DNA of 64,000 nucleotides from a virus: IMG/VR virus record IMGVR_UViG_3300032782_000010, positions 1 through 64,000 of that record. One strand, 5' to 3'. Made by a program: the position numbers and the translations under genes. The notes beneath the pieces were generated by a model. That model did not search any database. It was given only the letters and a program-made list of their open reading frames with translations, and was not told where the DNA came from. The stretch's first letter is position 1, and each line of letters starts with the position of its first letter. Of this stretch, positions 57,187-64,000 are shown one piece after another.

Positions 57187-57957
57187 ATGTCGATACTCTC
57201 AGCCCTCTTCTCGTCACGACCAGTCTTCCTCGTAAGCTTCTTGCTCCTGTTTCTCGTCTTCCTCGCCGACGCAATCCTCTGCGTCCGCGCTGAGCGGCGC
57301 GTAGGGCGCAGGTGGTGGCTACGACTCCCGCTCGGCGGGTTCGTCGCGCTCGCCAAGTTCGGTCTCCGCATCGTAGTTCTCACCCTATTCTTCTTCATGT
57401 TCGCGGTCATGGCACAGGGGCAGGGCGTCATCATCGCGCCGCAGTACCCGCCTCTCCCTGACGCCCCCGTGCCTAAGCCTGCCGCGAGCGAGCCGTTCGC
57501 GCCGAACAAGGAGAAGTGCTCGACGCACGACCGGCAACTCAAGAAGCCTTGGACCTGGCTCGAGTCCAACATGTGCGACGCTGACTACCAGGCCTGGGTG
57601 AGGCCGCGCTTAGGCGATCGCTGGTACAAGGACAAGACGTGGTGGGCCGGTGAGACGCTCGGCGTTCTCCTGCCTCTCGCACTCGACGCCGACTCGACGA
57701 TCAGGAACCAGAGCCAGGGCTGCATCGAGAGCAACCCGCTACTTGGCTCTCACCCGTCGAACGCAAAGATAATCGGGGTGACCGTCGTCGGAGCAGGAAT
57801 CCAGACGACGCTCTACTGGCTCTCGTACCGGCTCTCGCACAACGACCCGTCGCGAACGTGGCGCATCATCGGGCAGCTCGGTGTCCCCGCGGCCGTGTGG
57901 TCGACCAACGGACGGTCGGCGATAAACAACTACCAGCTTCACTGTGGTGGAAGATGA
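57187..57957 (+). CDS. LPDAP-motif membrane protein, paralogue of the protein at 44689
   Basis: 256 residues. Three hydrophobic segments: about 12-32, 48-75 and 185-200. PPLPDAPVPKPAA (about 95-107) and ESNPLLGSHPS (about 178-188) match the minus-strand protein. Cysteines in the exported part. Starts after an A-rich AAAGGAG. Likely of host origin, exported or membrane-bound. Confidence 0.68.
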   Translation: MSILSALFSSRPVFLVSFLLLFLVFLADAILCVRAERRVGRRWWLRLPLGGFVALAKFGLRIVVLTLFFFMFAVMAQGQGVIIAPQYPPLPDAPVPKPAASEPFAPNKEKCSTHDRQLKKPWTWLESNMCDADYQAWVRPRLGDRWYKDKTWWAGETLGVLLPLALDADSTIRNQSQGCIESNPLLGSHPSNAKIIGVTVVGAGIQTTLYWLSYRLSHNDPSRTWRIIGQLGVPAAVWSTNGRSAINNYQLHCGGR

Positions 57958-58163
57958 TGAAGATGATCGAAGAGAGAATAGCCGCAACGAGAAGCGCGAT
58001 CGACGCGATCGAGAAAGATCCCTCCGAGATCAATGTCAGGCTTTTTTTAGCAAGAGGCGGGGAGCTAGCCGCCGCAGTCCTGAGTTCTATCGGCGTCAGA
58101 GGGTCAGTTACGTCGACAACCACCGTAAAGAGCGAACACGATTCTTCGCGTGATATACGATGA
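57954..58163 (+). CDS. Small helical protein
   Basis: 69 residues with charged helices (MKMIEERIAATRSAIDAIE) and a hydrophobic stretch (LAAAVLSSIGV). ATGA overlap upstream and TGATG-type joint to the next gene. Function unknown. Confidence 0.55.
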   Translation: MMKMIEERIAATRSAIDAIEKDPSEINVRLFLARGGELAAAVLSSIGVRGSVTSTTTVKSEHDSSRDIR

Positions 58164-58435
58164 TGACGCGCCTTCCCATCTCGATCCGCCTGCTCCCCGA
58201 CCGGCACTGCCTCGGCGGGTGCGCCGCGCCGATGTTCGTCGAGGAGCGGACTGGGCTCTGCCTCGACCACTTTCACCTCTACCTGCTGACGCGCGACCGT
58301 GTCTCGAAGCTCGAGACGACCGCCGCAGAGAAGTTCACAAAGAGCGTCAACGACCTGCTCTCGCTCGACTCCGAGCAGGTCGAGGAGGCGACCGGGTGGC
58401 GGAAGCTGCTTCAGGGGAGGAAGAAGGGCTTATGA
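58160..58435 (+). CDS. Small zinc-type protein
   Basis: 91 residues. RHCLGGCAAP (16-25) with LCLDHFH (33-39) may bind zinc (CxxxC...C...H). The rest is a charged helix. ATGA overlaps. Function unknown. Confidence 0.55.
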   Translation: MMTRLPISIRLLPDRHCLGGCAAPMFVEERTGLCLDHFHLYLLTRDRVSKLETTAAEKFTKSVNDLLSLDSEQVEEATGWRKLLQGRKKGL

Positions 58436-58599
58436 AAACTCAGATCAAGATATTCAGCGGCTTCAGCCGAGAGACTGTCGAGAAGAACGCTAATGAGTTT
58501 ATGGCAACCGTGAAAGTCACTAGCGTCCTATTTCGTACTACGTTCTGCAGCTTCGAGATGAACACCACGGTGCTGATCGTGTACGAGGTGGCGGCGTGA
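58432..58599 (+). CDS. Small alpha/beta protein
   Basis: 55 residues (MKTQIKIFSGFSRETVEKNA, TTVLIVYEVAA). It resembles the small phage proteins with one helix and a few strands that follow many early genes. AGGGG and GGAGG upstream. Overlaps both neighbours. Confidence 0.6.
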   Translation: MKTQIKIFSGFSRETVEKNANEFMATVKVTSVLFRTTFCSFEMNTTVLIVYEVAA

Positions 58600-58784
58600 T
58601 GCAAGACTACGAGCGTGACCTCAAGATAGAACGAATCGAGAAGCATCTCGAGAAGATCGCCGCGAACACTCGAGGCCCGAGCCTCACGGCGTCTATCACC
58701 GCCGTCTTCACGGTGCTCATATTTTTAAAGCTAAGCGACATCCTGATCATCCTCACCTGGATAAAGGAGCACTGGAAACTATGA
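58599..58784 (+). CDS. Single-span membrane protein
   Basis: 61 residues, charged helix (residues 3-25) then a hydrophobic segment (TAVFTVLIFLKLSDILIIL) and a short basic end. Could act as an antiholin-like or regulator protein. Start from TGATG joint. Confidence 0.58.
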   Translation: MQDYERDLKIERIEKHLEKIAANTRGPSLTASITAVFTVLIFLKLSDILIILTWIKEHWKL

Positions 58785-59191
58785 ACGACCGAATCAAGAC
58801 GACGCCTATCAGCTACCGCGAGCTGAGGCCGTGCGCCTCGTGCGGCGGAGCTCTCGGGATAATCTTCCACGAGGTGACGACGAAGCTCTGCGTCGTCAAC
58901 CGCGGAGCCGTGGGCCGAACGCTGTCGCTCGCGAGCTACTTCGGTAGCGGACGGCCCACCGGCGCGGGCTTCGCGCTCGCTCAGGCGATGGGGCCGGACG
59001 GCGACAAGGCCGCGGACCGTTCGGAGGACCCAGCGACGACCGACCGTATCTTCCTCTGCAACGACTGCTTTCACGGCGTTCGTCTCAAACCAGGTGAGAC
59101 TCGAGCGTTGGGACTTATCGTCGCGGCGTCGCGCGAGAAGGAGGAAAGAGATGGAGAACAAGCTCGAGCCAACGACTCGTTACGAGCGTGA
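58781..59191 (+). CDS. Cysteine-knuckle protein
   Basis: 136 residues with CASCGG (18-23) and CNDCFHG (93-99) forming a likely zinc ribbon around a Gly-rich loop. ATGA start. The tail overlaps the MazG-like gene by 41 bases. Confidence 0.6.
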   Translation: MNDRIKTTPISYRELRPCASCGGALGIIFHEVTTKLCVVNRGAVGRTLSLASYFGSGRPTGAGFALAQAMGPDGDKAADRSEDPATTDRIFLCNDCFHGVRLKPGETRALGLIVAASREKEERDGEQARANDSLRA

Positions 59192-59483
59192 GCTGATCGA
59201 CAACCTGCAGGAGGAGCTCGCGGAGCTCGTCGCGATCGCCTCGAAGGTGAAGCGCTTCGGCGTCGACAGCGACAACCGCGGGAAGATGGACTACACGAAC
59301 AAGCACCTTCTGACGATGGAGATGGCCGACGTCCAGGTGATGCTCGACCTCGTCAAGCGCTACTACGAGATCGAAGCGACGTACTTGGCTAACTGCATGG
59401 ACATAAAGGTCGACAGTCTGCGTCGGTACTCGAGCCTCTATCCGGTGCTGACGAGAAGTGGCGAGGTGGGTCGTGAGAAATAA
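59151..59483 (+). CDS. MazG-like nucleotide pyrophosphohydrolase
   Basis: 110 residues. LQEELAELVAIASKVKRFG (about 18-36) gives the ExxE pair with a following helix, and LTMEMADVQVML (about 53-64) gives the ExxD pair, the metal-binding set of all-alpha NTP pyrophosphatases. Phage members hydrolyse dNTP/NTP or alarmones; the substrate here is unknown. GAAGGAGG precedes the ATG. Confidence 0.75.
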   Translation: MENKLEPTTRYERELIDNLQEELAELVAIASKVKRFGVDSDNRGKMDYTNKHLLTMEMADVQVMLDLVKRYYEIEATYLANCMDIKVDSLRRYSSLYPVLTRSGEVGREK

Positions 59484-59853
59484 CAGGATGTCGGAGAACA
59501 TCGTCGTCCCGCTCGCGAAGATAGTTGAGATGCTAGGCGGCCTGTGCCCCGCGTGCATGGACGAGCTCAGGCGAAGGCTCGACGAGGCGAGCGTCAACCT
59601 CGTCAGGACCAACGACACCAGACTCCAGAAGGTGCTCGACGACGTGTCGCGGGAGACGGGAGTGCACGTTCTCGATATCGTCTCGCGGCGCATCGCCCCT
59701 TCGATCGTCGACGCGCGAAGGCTGGTGGCACGAAGAGCGAAGGGCATGGGGTACTCGTTCCCAGAGATAGGCAGGCTGCTCGATAGGCACCACGCCACGA
59801 TAATCAATCTCATATACTACCCAGGGAGAAAGACCGTGAAGGAGGCGTCGTGA
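59473..59853 (+). CDS. DnaA-domain-IV-like DNA-binding protein
   Basis: 126 residues. Residues about 60-120 match the helix-turn-helix domain IV of DnaA: VHVLDIVSRR, ARRLVARRAKGMGYSFPEIG and LLDRHHATIINLIYY correspond to the SxRR, RQxAMYLxR, LSLxxIGRxLG.RDHTTV parts. The N-terminal half has CPAC and coiled coil. It has no ATPase domain. It could bind DnaA boxes of host or phage origin. GTG 59473 forms an overlap; ATG 59488 is the alternative. Confidence 0.78.
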   Translation: MRNNRMSENIVVPLAKIVEMLGGLCPACMDELRRRLDEASVNLVRTNDTRLQKVLDDVSRETGVHVLDIVSRRIAPSIVDARRLVARRAKGMGYSFPEIGRLLDRHHATIINLIYYPGRKTVKEAS

Positions 59854-60410
59854 GAAGATATCTGGACTTCGCATTACGATTTATGAGTAGCAAGCACGTT
59901 AGGAGAGCGCTGTGGGCGATCGTAGTCACCGTCTTCCTACTCGACGTCTTCTCGTTCGCGCTATTTCTCGAGAAGAAGAAGGGCAAGCCGGCTTACCGAG
60001 GAGAAGACAACGGGCTCACCGTGCCGTTCACGTCGAAGGTGCCATCATCACTCGAGTGCCCGACCTGCCCGACGAGCCGACCGCCGGACGCTACGGTGAT
60101 CCCCAAGTCCGCGGTCGTCACGAGCATAACCTCGCACCCCACGACCACGCTCTTCTCGTACCCGGACGAGGTCTACCTCCTGACGAACGGGGGCTACGCG
60201 CTCGTCTACCACGCTAACAAGCGGACGGGGATGGGCGAGACGACGGTCTTCCGCGGCGACCTGCAGTACAAGTCTTGCTTTCCGAACTCGTCGAGCGCGA
60301 ACGACCAGACCTGCCAGGAAGCTAGCCGGATCGTGAAGCTCTGGGAGCCCAGCACGTCGAGCGTGAAGGTGGAGAAGGAAGTGATAAGAACGAAGGATGA
60401 AAAAGAATGA
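59850..60410 (+). CDS. Membrane-anchored extracytoplasmic protein
   Basis: 186 residues. One anchor (AIVVTVFLLDVFSFALFL, about 22-40), then an exported part with CPTC and two more cysteines. GTG start with GGAGG. Function unknown; it ends the GC-rich early block. Confidence 0.6.
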   Translation: MRRYLDFALRFMSSKHVRRALWAIVVTVFLLDVFSFALFLEKKKGKPAYRGEDNGLTVPFTSKVPSSLECPTCPTSRPPDATVIPKSAVVTSITSHPTTTLFSYPDEVYLLTNGGYALVYHANKRTGMGETTVFRGDLQYKSCFPNSSSANDQTCQEASRIVKLWEPSTSSVKVEKEVIRTKDEKE

Positions 60411-60469
60411 AGCGAATTGGAAAGATTAGCGTCGGGCAGCCAGCCCCAGGCGGGGAGAGAGGAATAACG

Positions 60470-60727
60470 ATGAGCGATACAGATGTATTGAAATCCTTTG
60501 ACGCGCAAGATTGGGCGAGAGAATTTACGCGAATCGCCGCCTCAAAAGGAATCGTGGTTGACGAGGATTGGATGGCTACATGGTTCGCCAATGCCTTAAT
60601 GCGTGGATACGATGAGCATCGCTGGCAGTCCAAAGAGTATAGGCGCACCATCAACCGGATACTTTTCCCTTGGTGGCATTGGAAACATTGGAGCGCAACG
60701 CGCCGCGAGAAAGGTCAAAGCAGATGA
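60470..60727 (+). CDS. Small hypothetical protein with RREKGQSR end module
   Basis: 85 residues, acidic helix followed by an aromatic stretch (FPWWHWKHW). It ends with RREKGQSR, encoded by a 24-nt repeat (60700-60723). Start ATG 60470 has GAGAGGAATAACG. The next start overlaps its stop (ATGA). Confidence 0.6.
   Translation: MSDTDVLKSFDAQDWAREFTRIAASKGIVVDEDWMATWFANALMRGYDEHRWQSKEYRRTINRILFPWWHWKHWSATRREKGQSR
60700..60723 (+). repeat. 24-nt gene-end repeat (copy 1 of 3)
   Basis: Starts GCGCCGCGAG and ends AAAGCAG; also at 61824-61847 (identical) and 62104-62127 (one base different). It encodes RREKGQSR at gene ends and leads into the next ATG each time. Confidence 0.8.
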
Positions 60728-60915
60728 AGAAACTAGTCGCGTGGTTGACAAATGGTAGACCAATGACGCGAATCGCTTATTGTTTTATGGATTGCGTAGA
60801 AAAGAAACCTGTTTATTTCTGGCGCGATTTCTACGGAAGAAACTGGCTCGCCACATCAAAGTGGGGATGGTTTCGCGTCGAGCCTATCCACGGTCCTGAG
60901 ATTTGGAGCAAGTGA
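60724..60915 (+). CDS. Small Trp/aromatic-rich hypothetical protein
   Basis: 63 residues with many Trp and Phe (VYFWRDFYGRNWLATSKWGW). ATGA with the previous gene, TGATG into the next. Codon use is AT-richer than in genes left of 60400. Confidence 0.55.
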   Translation: MKKLVAWLTNGRPMTRIAYCFMDCVEKKPVYFWRDFYGRNWLATSKWGWFRVEPIHGPEIWSK

Positions 60916-60945
60916 TGACCCCAGAGGAACTGAGGGAACGGGCGC
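60915..60945 (+). repeat. 31-nt gene-start repeat (copy 1 of 3)
   Basis: Begins ATGACCCCAGAGG; also at 62060-62090 (identical) and 62316-62346 (one change). It encodes MTPEELRERA and defines the starts of three genes. Confidence 0.8.
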
Positions 60946-61229
60946 AAAAGTTAGACAGATCTTTTATTGTGGGATTTGCTGCTGCTGTTGCCGCCGTCGC
61001 AAGAGAGTACGGGAGTCCAAACAACATGGAACCATATATGGAAAGAGTAATCACAGAAAAAGCTGAATTAGATGACAAAATCAGCAAGTTGGAAAATTTC
61101 ATCTTTCGCAGTGGAGGAAAGTGGTTCGATGTTCACGACGCCGAAAGGCTTCGTATGGTAAAGCAGTACTGTCATATGCGGGATTACTCCACAATCCTTG
61201 GTGAACGTATTGCCAATTTCAAGTCGTAA
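60915..61229 (+). CDS. Hypothetical protein with MTPEELRERA start module
   Basis: 104 residues. The first 31 nt are shared with 62060 and, with one change, 62316. After the module comes a helical stretch (VAREYGSPNNMEPYM) and a Lys/Asp-rich tail. No family recognised. Confidence 0.6.
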   Translation: MTPEELRERAQKLDRSFIVGFAAAVAAVAREYGSPNNMEPYMERVITEKAELDDKISKLENFIFRSGGKWFDVHDAERLRMVKQYCHMRDYSTILGERIANFKS

Positions 61230-61272
61230 GCCAGGGCAAGGCAGCGGCGGAGAGGTATAGAAAGGGCTGAAC

Positions 61273-61464
61273 ATGGTTCCACTGTGTCTAAAATGTCTTA
61301 GTCGTATGATTCCCTGTCACGATAGTGAATGGCTGGATTGCCCGAAACGCTGCGTACTTGGAGCGGCAGCCGAAGATTGTTTGTATCCGCAACTTATAGG
61401 AGGCAATGATGAACCCAGAAACAAATCAGTTCGAGCAACTCCCCGCGAACGTGCAAGCCCCTGA
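61273..61464 (+). CDS. Small cysteine-rich hypothetical protein
   Basis: 63 residues with CLKC, C, CPKRC and C in the first 36 positions, fitting a zinc site. The tail overlaps the start of the next gene by about 58 bases, so the last 20 residues may be incidental. Confidence 0.45.
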   Translation: MVPLCLKCLSRMIPCHDSEWLDCPKRCVLGAAAEDCLYPQLIGGNDEPRNKSVRATPRERASP

Positions 61465-61600
61465 AGGCTGGATAGAATTCGCCATCGGGGAAGAGGTCAC
61501 GGTGAAAAATTACCGCTTCAAGATTAAGCGGGTTTCAGCCCAAAGACTTGTGTTAGAACCTCTAGGCGCAATTTGCACGGCAACGAATAGCAAAAAGTGA
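61406..61600 (+). CDS. Small hypothetical protein
   Basis: 64 residues (NQFEQLPANVQAPEGW, VTVKNYRFKIKRVSAQR). ATAGGAGG gives a strong ribosome site for ATG 61406 or 61409. Beta-like. No family recognised. Confidence 0.6.
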   Translation: MMNPETNQFEQLPANVQAPEGWIEFAIGEEVTVKNYRFKIKRVSAQRLVLEPLGAICTATNSKK

Positions 61601-61656
61601 CGGGCGGGCTCGGTACGGGGAAGCCAGGGCCAGCCTCAAGCGGAAAGAGAGGAAAT

Positions 61657-61854
61657 GTGTCATACGCGATAAAGGTAATTGACAAAGAGAATGATGAGGA
61701 AGGTTTTGTGTGCGATGGAATGAGCGACACGCCGACACGCTACTCATCTAAGCGAAAGGCTCAAGAGTTCGCGGAGTTTATGCGAATTGGCATGGAAGAG
61801 AAGATCATTGTTGTGCCGTACCCGCGCCGCGAGAAAGGTCAAAGCAGACTATGA
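61657..61854 (+). CDS. Small hypothetical protein with RREKGQSR end module
   Basis: 65 residues (YAIKVIDKENDEEGFV, RKAQEFAEFM). Ends in RREKGQSRL from the repeat at 61824-61847. GTG start after GAGAGGAAAT. Overlaps the next gene (ATGA). Confidence 0.58.
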   Translation: MSYAIKVIDKENDEEGFVCDGMSDTPTRYSSKRKAQEFAEFMRIGMEEKIIVVPYPRREKGQSRL

Positions 61855-62060
61855 GCAAGAAAACGCTAAGCATCGAGCAATGTGAGAATGGCTACATCCT
61901 ACGCGAAGAACATACATTCGCTTCTCGCACAGTTGTTTACAAGGAATTAGCTGATTTGTTCGGAGAACTTCTTTTGCGGTTTGAGGGCAGGTGTCCGTCC
62001 TTTGGCGGTAATTCATACGGCGAAGTAGCGATATTTCGAGTAAAGGAAAAAGGCAAGTGA
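61851..62060 (+). CDS. Small hypothetical protein
   Basis: 69 residues, alpha/beta (LSIEQCENGYILREEH, ELADLFGELLLRFEG). ATGA start; stop shared with the start of the mini-gene (TGATG). Function unknown. Confidence 0.55.
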   Translation: MSKKTLSIEQCENGYILREEHTFASRTVVYKELADLFGELLLRFEGRCPSFGGNSYGEVAIFRVKEKGK

Positions 62061-62131
62061 TGACCCCAGAGGAACTGAGGGAACGGGCGCTGGCGTACCA
62101 TGAGCGCCGCGAGAAAGGTAAAAGCAGATGA
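62060..62131 (+). CDS. 23-residue mini-gene joining both repeated modules
   Basis: It encodes MTPEELRERA, four residues, then RREKGKSR and stop: the start module of 60915 and 62316 fused to the end module of 60727 and 61854. It overlaps both neighbours. Probably a leftover of gene shuffling; may still be translated. Confidence 0.5.
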   Translation: MTPEELRERALAYHERREKGKSR

Positions 62132-62319
62132 GCGAGCCTTTTGAGGAAATTATTCCTGAAAGTGATGCTTGGCATGTCTGCGGTTGCGGTTGCACTCGCG
62201 CTGAGCACGATGAAGTTACGGGGAAATGCCTTTATTGTTTTGAGGATGATTGTGGCGGCTTTGAATATGATGAAGAAGCGACAGTCATTGCTGCCACAGA
62301 AATAGAGGATTTGCCATGA
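62128..62319 (+). CDS. Small zinc-type acidic protein
   Basis: 63 residues. CGCGCTRAEHD (18-28) and CLYC (35-38) with CG near 44 suggest zinc binding. Acidic. ATGA overlaps on both sides. Confidence 0.55.
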   Translation: MSEPFEEIIPESDAWHVCGCGCTRAEHDEVTGKCLYCFEDDCGGFEYDEEATVIAATEIEDLP

Positions 62320-62585
62320 CCCCAGAGGAACTGAAGGAACGGGCGCAGAAATGGCGCGAGCAAGCATTGGGGAAGTTCGGCGAAGAAACAGACCCTTTGA
62401 TTGACCGCTCATTGGCTGATTTGCTCGAACAAGTAGCTGCGGAAGCGCGGCTTGATGAGCACGACGCAGTTTGCGCGAAGGTGAGCGTTATCCATGACGG
62501 GTACCAAAAGCTGACAAAGGGATGCTGCGAGCAATATCCCTGTCCGCGTCGAAAAGCGCTGGCAAAACAAAGCGGGAGGGGCTGA
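62316..62585 (+). CDS. Hypothetical protein with MTPEELKERA start module
   Basis: 89 residues. The first module matches 60915 and 62060. A helical part (LIDRSLADLLEQVAAEARL) and a CCEQYPC end follow. ATGA overlap upstream, TGATG downstream. Confidence 0.58.
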   Translation: MTPEELKERAQKWREQALGKFGEETDPLIDRSLADLLEQVAAEARLDEHDAVCAKVSVIHDGYQKLTKGCCEQYPCPRRKALAKQSGRG

Positions 62586-62758
62586 TGAGCGATACCACTA
62601 AAGCAAGCCTGCGCATAGTCACACCAGAGCAATTTCAGCAAGGATATTTTGCCTTGGAAAACGGAATTATCACCAACAAAAAATATGTTCCACTGAAGAA
62701 ACTTGCTGATGGGAATTGGGTAGTCCAAGAACCACTTCGCAAGGAGGCTAGGCAGTGA
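62585..62758 (+). CDS. Small hypothetical protein
   Basis: 57 residues, starts MSDTTKASLRIVTPEQFQQ. Beta-like. Overlaps both neighbours; the stop lies inside the GTGA of 62755. Confidence 0.52.
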   Translation: MSDTTKASLRIVTPEQFQQGYFALENGIITNKKYVPLKKLADGNWVVQEPLRKEARQ

Positions 62759-62787
62759 CCGACCTTAGAAAACAGGTGGAGGGGCTG
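62755..62787 (+). repeat. 33-nt gene-start repeat (copy 1 of 2)
   Basis: Nearly identical at 63224-63256 (GTG against ATG start). It encodes MTDLRKQVEGL. Confidence 0.8.
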
Positions 62788-62952
62788 GTGAACAAGCAGC
62801 GATTTGAAGCGTTCATAACAATCGACTTGGGCGATAGCGGGGAATGGTCGGCGGGAGATTTGCAGCGAACTATCCAGCATGAACTAGGCGATTGCACTGA
62901 AGTGGTTGTCAAGCCTCTTGCCGAACCAGTCGAGGCGGGAGCGGGGAAATGA
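62755..62952 (+). CDS. Hypothetical protein with MTDLRKQVEGL start and AEPVEAGAG end modules
   Basis: 65 residues. The first 11 residues are shared with the gene at 63224 (33 nt nearly identical) and the LAEPVEAGAG end with an internal block of the same gene. Between lies AFITIDLGDSGEW. GTG start, GTGA overlap. Confidence 0.58.
   Translation: MTDLRKQVEGLVNKQRFEAFITIDLGDSGEWSAGDLQRTIQHELGDCTEVVVKPLAEPVEAGAGK
62917..62946 (+). repeat. 30-nt module-end repeat (copy 1 of 2)
   Basis: Identical at 63374-63403. It encodes LAEPVEAGAG, at a gene end here and inside a longer gene in the second copy. Confidence 0.8.
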
Positions 62953-63227
62953 GCGATAGTCGCACGGATGGAGAAATGATTCATCTTAGTCCATTGCAAC
63001 CGTTGACCAGAACGGCTCTGCATAATTATAGCGACAAGTGGGGCTATGACGAATGGCTAGGAGACCGTACTTGGATTGCGGCGGAAAAATTTGCTTGGCT
63101 TATAGCCCTATTGAAATTAGAAGAAGACAAAGAGGAACTGTTTCCTCATGGAAAGTGGGCAACGATTCAGCATATGGAAAAACTCTTAGAGGAATGCTTG
63201 AAAGAGTATAGGAGTGTACGCCGATGA
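62949..63227 (+). CDS. Small hypothetical protein
   Basis: 92 residues, helical and Trp-rich (WGYDEWLGDRTWIAAEKFAW), acidic middle (LKLEEDKEELFP). ATGA start, overlapping on both sides. No family recognised. Confidence 0.55.
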   Translation: MSDSRTDGEMIHLSPLQPLTRTALHNYSDKWGYDEWLGDRTWIAAEKFAWLIALLKLEEDKEELFPHGKWATIQHMEKLLEECLKEYRSVRR

Positions 63228-64000
63228 CCGACCTTAGAAAACAGGTGGAGGGGCTGCGAGAACTGAGCAAGAAGTGGCGAAATTATAAGCCAACTCCCTA
63301 CGAGCGAGAAGCACAGCCAACTGGTTATATTCGAGACACCTATACAGCTTGCGCCGACGAACTCGACGCCCTTCTTGCCGAACCAGTCGAGGCGGGAGCG
63401 GGGCAGCTAGTCATAGAGAAAATCATTGCTGAGTTTCGAGAGTTGGCCGATGCCAAGGAACATGAATTTGAAACCGACCCAGAAGTTTACGATGATTCGT
63501 TTGAAACCTTGCGCTACTGCGCCAACGTAATCGAGGCACGGCTGGAAGGAAGTACACTGCCACTCGGCGGGGATTGGATTAAAACGCAGGCAGCTAAGAA
63601 CATAAAAGCACAAAAGAAACACGAAGAAACCATGATTTCGGCTTCTTTACTAGAGAATCTTGTCCTTAAAAATTGCGATTGGAAAGAAATTGCCAGAGTT
63701 CTTTCAGTGGGCCGCGAGGAGCTGCCCATCCCCCAACGCGCACGCGACTTCGAGGCAGGCTTTCAGACGGGAGTGAAGAAGCAGGCGGCGCAGCAGGCAC
63801 TAACAAGCAAACAAGCTGAAGATATTCACCGCATTATCGAGCGCCACTCAACCGATGTTGTGGATTACGAATTTGCGGCAGATGACATTTCCGCTTACCT
63901 GTACGGTGGAATTGTGCGCGAGGAGCCGCCAGTATATGGAGCGCTGGCCATCTGCCAAAAGTGCAATCGCTCAATGCGCTGTCCTCACTGCGAACCGGAT
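63224..64000 (+). CDS. Multi-module hypothetical protein (3' end outside window)
   Basis: 259 residues visible and still open at the window end. The first part repeats MTDLRKQVEGL, followed by CADELDALLAEPVEAGAG (an exact DNA repeat of 62917-62946) and a related RYCANVIEARL block. A final CQKC...CPHC zinc pattern lies near residues 248-257. It looks like several of the small-gene modules joined into one longer gene. Confidence 0.65.
   Translation, partial: MTDLRKQVEGLRELSKKWRNYKPTPYEREAQPTGYIRDTYTACADELDALLAEPVEAGAGQLVIEKIIAEFRELADAKEHEFETDPEVYDDSFETLRYCANVIEARLEGSTLPLGGDWIKTQAAKNIKAQKKHEETMISASLLENLVLKNCDWKEIARVLSVGREELPIPQRARDFEAGFQTGVKKQAAQQALTSKQAEDIHRIIERHSTDVVDYEFAADDISAYLYGGIVREEPPVYGALAICQKCNRSMRCPHCEPD

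Noticed and set aside
1-64000. CRISPR array, integrase, transposase or insertion sequence
   Set aside because: No spaced direct-repeat array and no recombinase motifs seen. The repeats at the right end are inside genes at starts and stops.

Overview
The window is part of the genome of a tailed double-stranded DNA phage with a long non-contractile tail (siphovirus type). It holds terminase, a portal fused to a MuF domain, prohead protease, capsid, connector, tail-tube, tape-measure and distal-tail genes in the usual order. The tail set (DUF2460-like, DUF2163-like, NlpC/P60, J-like) resembles that of gene-transfer agents and many proteobacterial siphoviruses. No integrase, repressor, DNA polymerase or host rRNA gene is visible. 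Host hints point to a diderm bacterium: a Tat-type lipoprotein, a peptidoglycan peptidase and Sec signals. Two paralogous exported proteins carry the LPDAP motif that I associate with exported proteins of Acidobacteriota, so that phylum is my best but weak guess.

Layout. 1-6312 (+): small early genes, a tRNA-Gly(CCC), a minimal nucleotidyltransferase, a DNA methyltransferase and a large primase-helicase, followed by a nested inverted-repeat region that looks like a replication origin. 6576-8706: terminase subunits. 8893-16898: an unusual block of seven consecutive genes whose products all begin with export signals, including a long SLTT-repeat protein and a right-handed beta-helix protein. 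16916-24827: membrane and zinc-ribbon proteins, portal-MuF, protease, scaffold candidate and major capsid protein. 25193-29699: a glycosylation cassette (three glycosyltransferase-like proteins, a methyltransferase-like protein, a nucleotide-sugar dehydrogenase) inserted between capsid and connector genes. 29801-41151: connector, tail tube, frameshifted tail chaperones, tape measure and tail tip. 41148-44608: lysis and envelope genes (spanin-like, multi-TM, M15 endolysin, Tat lipoprotein, papain-like peptidase). A bidirectional terminator at 44628-44664 separates this from a convergent early operon on the minus strand (44689-49219). A divergent AT-rich control region lies at about 49500-49656, and plus-strand early genes run from 49657 to about 60410 (SNF2 helicase, DUF2130 nuclease candidate, MazG-like, DnaA-domain-IV-like). 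From 60470 to the window end the DNA is AT-richer and consists of tiny overlapping genes built from repeated start and end modules.

Main discovery. The leaders of three successive minus-strand transcription segments (before 49219, before 48636 and before 47400) each fold exactly as a type II hammerhead self-cleaving ribozyme: all invariant core bases, GUC cleavage site, closed stems I and III, and a 4-bp open stem II starting G10.1-C11.1. If active they would cut the early polycistronic mRNA into defined units, each new 5' end beginning with the stem I hairpin just before a Shine-Dalgarno site.

How the genes work together: the left and right plus-strand early blocks and the minus-strand early operon supply replication, modification and host takeover. 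The late block builds the particle, modifies surfaces with sugars and exports several proteins. The 41-44 kb block opens the cell. Many junctions overlap by ATGA, GTGA or TTGA, so translation is heavily coupled, while most of the few spaced junctions contain strong hairpins.
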